DNA of 64,000 nucleotides, from NCBI RefSeq assembly GCF_001021045.1, contig NZ_CP011545.1, forward strand, positions 1-64,000, in the 5' to 3' direction. The notes beneath the pieces were generated by a model. It ran no database searches, was not told the origin of the DNA, and saw only the letters and a list, made by a program, of their open reading frames with translations. This DNA comes from Corynebacterium testudinoris. GTDB taxonomy: Bacteria; Actinomycetota; Actinomycetes; Mycobacteriales; Mycobacteriaceae. The position numbers were made by a program, and so were the translations under genes. Below are positions 12,131 to 19,294 of this stretch, piece after piece; the first letter of the stretch is position 1; each line of letters begins with the position of its first letter.

Positions 12131-12417
12131 GTCCCGGGCTTAATGGTGTTTCTGGTTGTTTGCGTGCGGGGCCTAATAGTTAAAGGTAGAACGCGAAGCG
12201 GTCCGGGTAGACCACAGACATCTGATTGATGGCTCCGACCAACCAAGCTTCAAGACCCTCTACAATCGCCCCGCTGTGATTCACGATGCGCTCCGCGAAC
12301 GATGGCGGGCCGATCAGCCTGCGGGCTCTGCTCTCTGAGCTTAGGGGTATCGCTGGGCGGTGTAACACAGAACGGAACGGCGTTTCTGGTTGTCGTTTTG
12401 GTTGCAACACAGGTAGC

Positions 12418-13239
12418 ATGATCTACGTGAGGGAGCGAGAGATTTACCCGAGCGCGCCCATCGTCCTGATGGCGATTGAGGTGCGGCATCCGCCGTGCGA
12501 GCCACTCGAACGCAAGCAGGTGGCGGCGTTGTCGGCGCGAGTCAAGCACCTGCTGCCCTTGCCAGGCGAGATGAACGAAGTCTCAGTTACTTTGGAGGCA
12601 AACACGGATGGTCCGCCGACTCAGCACCAGGTCGTCAGGAGCTTCCCAAGGTGGACTAGTCGCGACAAGCGGACTGCGCTGTCGGTCCGCCCAGACAGCC
12701 TGGTGATCGAGACCACCGACTACGGAAGTTACAATAGGATGCGTAACTTGCTCGACATCGTGTTTCAGGCGCGCCTGGCAGTTGCGCCCCCGGCCGGAGT
12801 CGAGCGGATCGGGCTTCGGTACATCGACGAGATTAGGGTTCCCGCCGAGAACGGAAGTAGCGTGCCCGCGTGGGAGCAGTGGGTGGATGCTTCCCTGCTG
12901 GGGCCCACGCACGTTGGTGAGGAGTTGGGCCTCTTACCGGTGGCCAACGAAGGGGTCTTCGTCTACTCAGGGGGTAGCGATCACGCATTGGTGTTGAGGT
13001 ACGGCGCGCAGAACGACTATGCCGTGCAGTCGACGCCCGATCTGCGTCGCCCGCTCCCGTCTCCGGGTCCCCTCTTCAAGCTGGACATCGACAGTTTCTG
13101 GCAAGCAGCCGACGAAGTGCCCGAGTTTGACGTGGACTTCATACTGAGCCAGGCCGACTCACTACATGAGCCGGTGCGCGGGCTGTTTGAGAGTGTGATT
13201 ACCGATCGACTACGAGAGGAAGTGCTGCGAAATGACTGA
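12418..13239 (+). CDS. TIGR04255-like protein, first gene of an unknown three-gene operon
   Basis: A 273-aa protein resembling the sporadic TIGR04255 family: an N-terminal segment YPSAPIVLMAIEVRHPP, a central GLRYIDEIRVP, and a C-terminal helix ending SLHEPVRGLFESVITDRLREEVL. The frame is open from 12286, but ATG 12418 (MIYVRERE) begins the conserved part and is preferred. It overlaps the next gene by eight bases. No biochemical role is established to my knowledge. The context (a tRNA island beside an HTH regulator and restriction remnants) suggests a defence or toxin-antitoxin-like module, but that is inference. Confidence 0.65.
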   Translation: MIYVREREIYPSAPIVLMAIEVRHPPCEPLERKQVAALSARVKHLLPLPGEMNEVSVTLEANTDGPPTQHQVVRSFPRWTSRDKRTALSVRPDSLVIETTDYGSYNRMRNLLDIVFQARLAVAPPAGVERIGLRYIDEIRVPAENGSSVPAWEQWVDASLLGPTHVGEELGLLPVANEGVFVYSGGSDHALVLRYGAQNDYAVQSTPDLRRPLPSPGPLFKLDIDSFWQAADEVPEFDVDFILSQADSLHEPVRGLFESVITDRLREEVLRND

Positions 13240-13891
13240 TACGTTGATGCGGAATGCAGCAGTGGAGTCAGCACTGGGAACACGCGCCACCGCGGGCGAA
13301 TCCACGTTCACTCGGAATCTGACGGAGACGCGACTGACACCGCCTCGTCGGACGACGGAGGTCGGAGGTATCCGGAGTGTCGCCCGCGCGCTTCACGACG
13401 ATGTCGACGACCTTCACAAGCGCACCCACGAGGACGAGTGGCGCATGGCGGCAACTGAACGAGGCAAAGCCAGTGTGACATCGATGCTCACCGAGTTGGC
13501 GGATTTCGGATTCGCGTGGCGCGACATAGCGCGGATGGTTCGCGTGAGTGTGCCTGCAGTGCAGAAGTGGCGGAAGGGTGAGAAGGCATCGGGCGAAAGC
13601 CGTTTTCGGATTGCAAGCCTGCTTGCGGCGTGCGATTTGATCACGAGTCACTACATGGTCGATGAGATCGCTTCCTGGTTCGAGATGCCGCTATCTTCCT
13701 CTGCTCCTGTCACGCCTATCGTGCTCTACGCGGCCAACCGCGCTGACCTAGTGTTCGAGTTCGCGAGCGGTCATGTAGACCCCGACGCGCTGCTGTCGGA
13801 GTTCGACCCAGATTGGCGCGAACGGTATCGGTCAGATTTTGAGGTGTTCGAGGCGGGCGACGGCAGCCAGTCGATTCGCATGAAGGGCTGA
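13232..13891 (+). CDS. HTH regulator with Xre/MbcA-like C-terminal region
   Basis: A 219-aa protein. Residues about 83-117 form a helix-turn-helix: FGFAWRDIARMVRVSVPAVQKWRKG. The C-terminal part (SWFEMPL, VTPIVLYAANRADLVFE, then DPDALLSEFDPDWRERY) resembles the toxin-binding tail of Xre/MbcA antitoxins in layout: a helix, W..xPL, a small helical domain, DPxxLL. It starts inside the last codons of the TIGR04255-like gene and stops two bases before the next gene, so the three are almost certainly one operon. It is probably the module's DNA-binding, possibly autoregulatory, component. Confidence 0.6.
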   Translation: MTDTLMRNAAVESALGTRATAGESTFTRNLTETRLTPPRRTTEVGGIRSVARALHDDVDDLHKRTHEDEWRMAATERGKASVTSMLTELADFGFAWRDIARMVRVSVPAVQKWRKGEKASGESRFRIASLLAACDLITSHYMVDEIASWFEMPLSSSAPVTPIVLYAANRADLVFEFASGHVDPDALLSEFDPDWRERYRSDFEVFEAGDGSQSIRMKG

Positions 13892-13893
13892 TC

Positions 13894-14607
13894 TTGGGTC
13901 ACGACCTCGAATCCCCGTATGTAGAGGGTGTCCCCGGTTGGGATGCTCTCTACCGGGCGCGCGGAGACGAAGTGGGAGCGACACGACCCATCTTCACTGG
14001 CGATGTGTTTACCAAAGTGGATCTGCCCGGGTCCACAGGTAAGGTAAAAGCGCGCTCAGTCGTGGTTTTACAGCACCCGTGTTCGATGCGCACGAATGGC
14101 GTCGATCTCGCTTGGCAGGTCCTCGTCGCTGAGGTGACAAACCGCAAGGAAATCGACGAGCTGGGTTGGACGGGAGGCAACTTCAACCTGATGCCGCTGC
14201 CTAACATCCACCCCGAAGTGACGAGTCAGAGAAGACACCAGGCAGCAAACTTCGATAAACTCTACACGGTGGCGCCCACCATCCTTTCCTCGCGGATCGC
14301 CTCCCTGTCGCCGTACGGAGTAAACCTGCTGCTTCAGCGTTGGGTGCACTACAGCTCCAGAGTCGTGGTGCCCACCCACACGTTTCACGAGCAGACCGTC
14401 GCCTTCTACGAGGAAGCCGACCTAATCGAGGAGTGGTGCGACGAAGCTGGCGGTGATGATCTGAGGGTGGAGACCCAAGCGTGCCTGGACTGGCTGCGAG
14501 CTGACAGGGACGGCTCGACCTATCAAGAATTGCTGAAGAACCCTCAGTCGCACAGCATGATCCGGCGCGCGATGCGCCAGGAGCTCAGAGAATGGAACAA
14601 AGCGTGA
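13894..14607 (+). CDS. Unknown protein, third gene of the TIGR04255-HTH operon
   Basis: A 237-aa soluble protein I cannot assign. Notable segments are TRPIFTGDVFTKVDLPG, VVVLQHPCSMRTNG, and MPLPNIHPEVTSQRRHQAANFDKLY, then a helical C-terminus (EEADLIEEWCDEAGGDDL). The conserved-looking HPCSMR and the absence of signal or membrane segments are compatible with an enzyme. The start is TTG 13894, two bases after the upstream stop. Its stop overlaps (GTGA) the start of an hsdM remnant. If the upstream HTH protein is an antitoxin, this is the most likely toxin or effector, but nothing in the sequence proves it. Confidence 0.55.
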   Translation: MGHDLESPYVEGVPGWDALYRARGDEVGATRPIFTGDVFTKVDLPGSTGKVKARSVVVLQHPCSMRTNGVDLAWQVLVAEVTNRKEIDELGWTGGNFNLMPLPNIHPEVTSQRRHQAANFDKLYTVAPTILSSRIASLSPYGVNLLLQRWVHYSSRVVVPTHTFHEQTVAFYEEADLIEEWCDEAGGDDLRVETQACLDWLRADRDGSTYQELLKNPQSHSMIRRAMRQELREWNKA

Positions 14608-14900
14608 GAGCGACTGACCTCGCCAGAGTTCGGGCTACGCTCTGGACAGCGACTGACAAGCGCCAAGCTCACTTCTCGCTGTCGGCCGGCAGTTCCGCGC
14701 CGTGATACTAGGGGTGATATTACTGGCATACGCCGAGAATCGCTTCGACGAGGTCAGCCCCGAGATTGAGGCCAAGGCTAGCGCCCGCTTCCCCTCAACG
14801 ACTGCCAATTACAAGGCCGGGCCCGTGTGCTACCTGCCCGAGGCTGCCGACCTAGGCGTGTCCGTCAAAGCGCGACAGGTCTTCAAGCTCACAAGGCCCA
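14604..14900 (+). pseudogene. Frameshifted N-terminal remnant of a type I restriction methylase (HsdM)
   Basis: From GTG 14604 one frame reads RATDLARVRATLWTATDKRQ, like the LAxTLWxAADKLR start of HsdM, and stops at the TGA at about 14702. In another frame it resumes at VILGVILLAYAENRFDEVSP, then IEAKASARFPSTTANYKAG, which closely matches the LILGLIFLxYAENRFEE..PE segment of actinobacterial HsdM. Similarity fades after VCYLPEAADLG. No catalytic NPPF motif is present. The rest of the gap to 15095 has open stretches (such as RIVEVTRPAEADMSAVTDVV) that I do not recognise. Confidence 0.65.
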
Positions 14901-15095
14901 CCTGCCTAATCCGAAGTCCGCAGCCCAGCGGCGCATCGTCGAGGTCACACGTCCAGCCGAGGCCGACATGTCGGCCGTGACCGACGTGGTTGGTGCCCTG
15001 CGCGACAGGTCGGTTGGGGCGGAGAAGTACGTCATCCGCACCGACCTGGAGTTCGCGGCTCGGGTAGCCGATGAGTTAGGGGAGGATCATGGGCC

Positions 15096-15770
15096 TTGAA
15101 CGGACTAGTGCAAACGTCTAAAGATCGCCAAGCGCGAATCACGGACTGGCTGGAAGAGAAGCGCCCAGACCTGGCGAGCATGTACCGGGCGGCTCGTGAA
15201 TTGCTTGCCAGTGCCTCTAAGCCGGGCGATGAGCGGACTCGTGTCTCGCACATCTGTCACTCAATGAGAGAAGTCATGAATCGCCTTCCAGAGGCCCTCG
15301 GGAGCGCGGGATCTGCGAGTGGTGGCCCAAGGAGTTCGACCCACGTACGGAAGCTGCCGGCCCTCGTTGCGCGCTTTCCGAACCTTGATCTCCTTCAAGA
15401 GGTGGAGAACGTTCCCGTCCCGAAAGAGTTGGCAGTTTTCCTCCATGAACTGGTCAAAGCTGCTGTAGCCGAAGATGGCCGAGTAGCGGCCAATGCTGCC
15501 GCGCTGCTCACCGATGACGGAAATGCCAATCATCCGGTGGTCCGTGAGTGGAGGGAGATCACTGTATTCTTCGTGAAGTGGGCGCACCTCCACGACGAGG
15601 AAAGCGGTCCGGAGTCAATCCCTTCCGATGACGACCTGAGGCGGCAGGTTGAGCTGGCCGAGACTCTAATGGACGGTGTCAGAGCTGAGTTCTTCGACAG
15701 CCTGCACGCGATTGAGGACCTGCTCGCCGAGGCCAATCAGCTCAATGAGGGAGGCGAGGTCGGTGGCTGA
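15096..15770 (+). CDS. Unknown protein, first gene of a two-gene island unit
   Basis: A 224-aa mostly helical protein starting at TTG 15096. The N-terminal part reads RITDWLEEKRPDLASMYRAARELLA followed by VSHICHSMREVMNRLPEAL. The middle is Gly/Ser-rich, then another helical domain ends in acidic LLAEANQLNEGGE. No membrane segment or catalytic motif is recognised. Its last eight bases overlap the GTG start of the large downstream gene (GAGGGAGGCGAGG just before), so the two are translationally coupled. Function is unknown; a role in the same complex or system as the large protein is the simplest reading. Confidence 0.55.
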   Translation: MNGLVQTSKDRQARITDWLEEKRPDLASMYRAARELLASASKPGDERTRVSHICHSMREVMNRLPEALGSAGSASGGPRSSTHVRKLPALVARFPNLDLLQEVENVPVPKELAVFLHELVKAAVAEDGRVAANAAALLTDDGNANHPVVREWREITVFFVKWAHLHDEESGPESIPSDDDLRRQVELAETLMDGVRAEFFDSLHAIEDLLAEANQLNEGGEVGG

Positions 15771-18330
15771 GTATCAGGTTCCTACCGAAGAGCAGATTCA
15801 AGCGGCGCTGCGTAGATTGACTTCCTTCCAACTTCGTCGAGCCTTCTACGAAGGGCTTAAGAATCCGCTCTGGGTCAAGCCGCTCGCTGACGCTGGAGCG
15901 TTCAGCAGTCCGCCCGAACCAGAGGTCGGAAGCGACGGCACTGTTAGCGAGAAGTACTGGCCTGAAGCTAGCTACTTGAATCTGATGGCGGAGCATGTGC
16001 CTGCCGAAGTTGCCGAAGTTCTAGGCTCCCTGGCAGGTAGTAGCAACTCCTGGGTCCGCCGAATCGTATTCTCTGCGGGCTCCCGCATGCCTTCGGCCAT
16101 CGCCGCCAATTTGAAGCCGGTCATAGATGGCTGGAAGGTTAGCGGTTACGGGTGGCGTACTGACCCGCGGGATCTCGTGTCATTTGCTGTCAACCTGCTG
16201 GAGGGTGGCGAAACGAAGTTCGGTGTTTCGTTCGCAAATAAGTTGTTCCGGCCAAGAAAGGATGCGGGGACTGATGGTTACCCGGTGACCGAGTTGAAGG
16301 CACATTGGTATTCACGCGGGCTTCCAAGGGTGACCCGTGCTTTAGGGGGGAGCGCATTGAAGGTCATCCTTCCTTGGCTCACCCTCTACGAAGAGAAAGA
16401 ACGGAGTATCGGAGAGGACTACGACCACAGCGGCTATGGACGTTTTGAGATCGCCCAGGGGCGGAACAACCACCACGAGGTTCAGGATGCGTTGATCGAT
16501 GCCGTGCGCGACGCGGCAGTTGAGCATCTGGAGCGTGAACCACTTGCGGCATGGGCGGCACTCAACGGGAACTCGACCCTCATCGTGCGCCGCATCTCGC
16601 TCTATGCAGTCGCGCACGTCCTTGGGCGCCAGGCGGCTGAAGAGACTGTGAACGCCGAACTGGTTTCGGTCGCGCGGGAGCTCATGCTGGACGCCAAGTC
16701 CCGCGACCAACTCGCTGTCTCGGACTTCATTAGGCTCCTCCAAGCGCTAGGCACTGTGTCTCCTGCTGAACTTGACCCACTGGAAAACGTGCTGGCATCA
16801 GGTCACGTCACGGAGCGGGCAGCAGCGCGACTCAAGCGCAACCTGTGTGACCAGAGTGAGTCAGATGCCGAGACTCAGAACGAGATCGCACAATTGGAAA
16901 GGCATTGGCGGCACCGTGTGCTGGCCGGTGTTGGGCGAGAACTCCTGCCGAGCATTCTCCGGGAGCAATTGGACGAGCTAGACGCTGAAGACGGCGTAGT
17001 CGACGATCCCTTGCGTCCCACATTGAAGACTTCGGGCTGGACTGGTCCGAACAGCCCGATGGCTCTGGTGGAGATGGTAGCCCTGGAGCCGATGGAACTC
17101 GTGTCCCAATTGGAAGGCTGGCATGACAAGGGCGACGGCTGGGGTCCAAGGCCTTCCCATGAAGGACAGGCAAGAGTGCTTGAGACGGTCATCACCAGCA
17201 ACCCACAGGCATTGGCTGGACAGCGAGATCTCGCCCACCGATTACGCCCGACCTACTTGCGGGCCTTGCTCAACGGCTGGGAGGGAGCGTTCAAGGCTGA
17301 ACTTGACCTACCTTGGACGCAAGTATTGGCTCTCATCGCGGACATCCTCGGTCATTCCGATGCGTCTGATTTTCCGGTCGAGAGTGGGCGCTTCGATGAC
17401 GATCCCGACTTCACGGAGACTAAGAAAGTTGCGATCCGGTTCCTGACCCACTTGGCTTCAAAAGCCTCGGATGCGAAGCTTTCCGAGGAGCAACTGAGCC
17501 AGATCGCGAATCAACTCCTGGCCGCTGCATCCGGAACTTCTGAATGGAGTGAGTACGTCGGTACGCTGGGCGAGGAGTCTGAATGGGATCCGCTTATGGT
17601 CTCGCTGAACTGGAGGTGGCCCATCTTGCTCCGGGGGTTAGTCAACCTTGTTGGCCTCGGCGAGGATCGCCCATGGCACTCCCGAGCCATCGAAGCACTC
17701 AGTGATCAGCTCGCGCTGGATGATCCTCGGGGAGCCTCGCGGGCGGTCCTCGGTGAGGGGCTCGGAAGACTATTCACCCATGCTCACGATTGGCTCGTGG
17801 AGAGTCTCCCCACCTACTTCGGCACGCACTTGGGGTCCGATCGGAACCAACAGGTCGCGATGACGACAGCGATCGCCATGCACTATTACCACCCAGATCT
17901 CTATCGACTCCTTTCGGACCCGATGATTGCCGCGATCGAAAGCGCCGATAAGGTCGCGATCGGGTGGGGTAACGACGTTTCTCCGCAGCAACGGATCGGC
18001 CAGTGGGTGGTTGCAGCGATCATTCGAGGGCACATCGGCGAAGATGACCCGCTACGCACCGAGTTCTACACACGAGCGGACCCTGAGACGCGTGGTGAAG
18101 CGATCGGGCACACGGCTTGGTCATTCATGCACACCGAAATCGTCGACGACGCTATCCGTGACCAGCTTGCTAACCTTTGGGACGAGCGGGTTCATCACGT
18201 CAAGGCACATCCGGAAGACAAGGCTGAGCTCAAGGACTTCTACTGGTTCATTCGAAGTGAGAGGTTTCCGGCTTCATGGTGGCTCCCCAGGCTCTTGGAG
18301 GCGCTAGAGCTGGACGGTGAGTTGGAAACT
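15763..18330 (+). pseudogene. Large helical protein of unknown function, truncated by an IS6-family element
   Basis: GTG 15763 opens a frame of 856 native codons (VAEYQVPTEEQIQAALRRL) that runs straight into the left inverted repeat of the IS at 18331. It then continues through IS sequence to a stop at 18498, giving a 911-aa product with a foreign tail. An ATG in frame at 15676 would overlap the previous gene by 95 bases and is less likely. The protein is predominantly alpha-helical with HEAT-like stretches (SNSWVRRIVFSAGSRMPSAI) and Trp-rich acidic segments. I see no Walker, nuclease or membrane motif. The original C-terminus is not found on the far side of the IS, so it has been deleted. 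Confidence 0.6.
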
Positions 18331-19173
18331 GGTGCTGTTGCAAAGTTGGGCGGAGAGCAGCGAAGACTCAGTTTCTCATTCCCTAATGGTTGCTGCGTGT
18401 GGGCGTTCTCAGGCCGTCTCGAAGACCCGGTTGACGATCACCGCGTCCGGGTTCGGTTGCCCGTAGGCAAACATCGTGCCTTGCCCTTTCCGCAATGAGT
18501 GCATCGCCTCCATCCCCTTCAACGTCCGATATGCAGATGTCCGGTTCTTAAACGCGCCTTTCGGCCCGAGGATCCGCTTCAGCCGACCATGGTCGCCTTC
18601 CAGGATGTTGTTGAGGTATTTCACCTGCCGGTGTTCCACTGTTGGCGGGCAGATTCCCTCTGACTTCAACTCGGCGATTGCCCTGGCTAGGGAGGGTGCT
18701 TTATCGGTGTTGATCACTCTGGGATACCCGGCTGACGCATTGGATCTGAGGGCCTTGGCCAGGAAACGCTTCGCTGCGGCCACGTTCCGCTTCGGAGAGA
18801 GGTAAAAGTCCAGGGTCTGGCCACCGGCGGTGATCGCCCGATAGAGGTAGCACCACCTGCCGCCGACCCGGATATAGGTCTCATCCACCCGCCAGGAACT
18901 GGCCTGCCAATCAGGTACCTGCCGGTACCACCGTGTTTGCTTGTCCAGCTCAGGGGCGTATTTCTGGACCCAGCGGTAGATCGTGGTGTGATCAACCGGC
19001 ACGCCCCGCTCGGTCATCATTTCCTCCAAGTCTCGGTAGCTCACCCCGTAGCGGCAGTACCACCGCACCGCCCACAGGATGACCTCGCGAGGGAAATGAC
19101 GACCCGAGAAGATACCCATGGCTGTGATTATTTCACGTCGCTCTTCCTACTGCCTCAACTTTGCAACAGCACC
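18331..19173. mobile_element. IS6-family insertion sequence (IS1628-like)
   Basis: An 843-bp element bounded by 18-bp perfect inverted repeats: GGTGCTGTTGCAAAGTTG at 18331-18348 and its complement at 19156-19173. The GTTGCAAAGTT core is typical of IS6 ends. It encodes one intact DDE transposase. The flanking 8 bases differ (TGGAAACT left, CTTTGCTT right), so no target duplication remains. That suggests a deletion or recombination after insertion, consistent with the cut-off gene on the left. Confidence 0.92.
18409..19119 (-). CDS. IS6-family transposase (IS1628-like)
   Basis: A complete 236-aa transposase. It has an N-terminal HTH region (GVSYRDLEEMMTERGVPVDHTTIYRWVQKY) and a DDE core: Asp in WRVDETYI, Asp in VINTDKAPS, Glu in NILEGDHGRLK. 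The YLYRAITAGGQTLDFYLSPKRN stretch is characteristic of the IS6 group. Length and sequence fit the corynebacterial IS1628 transposase as I remember it. It lies within intact inverted repeats and has no frameshift, so it is likely functional. Confidence 0.92.
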   Translation of the reverse strand: MGIFSGRHFPREVILWAVRWYCRYGVSYRDLEEMMTERGVPVDHTTIYRWVQKYAPELDKQTRWYRQVPDWQASSWRVDETYIRVGGRWCYLYRAITAGGQTLDFYLSPKRNVAAAKRFLAKALRSNASAGYPRVINTDKAPSLARAIAELKSEGICPPTVEHRQVKYLNNILEGDHGRLKRILGPKGAFKNRTSAYRTLKGMEAMHSLRKGQGTMFAYGQPNPDAVIVNRVFETA

Positions 19174-19294
19174 CTTTGCTTTAGGTCTGTGTTGACGCAC
19201 CATTGCGCTGGGGCCAAAGGTTGCCGTTCTAGCTCACGGCTTCGAGTGTTGCTTTGCTGCCCACGTGCTCGATTGAGGCTGAGTCTCGGCCACC

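Noticed and set aside
12130..12417. Open upstream extension of the TIGR04255-like gene to 12286
   Set aside because: The extra residues do not resemble the family, and ATG 12418 fits the conserved start.
19174..19294. Possible continuation of the IS-interrupted large gene
   Set aside because: No frame in this stretch resembles a continuation, and the flanking octamers do not match, so the 3' part is considered lost.
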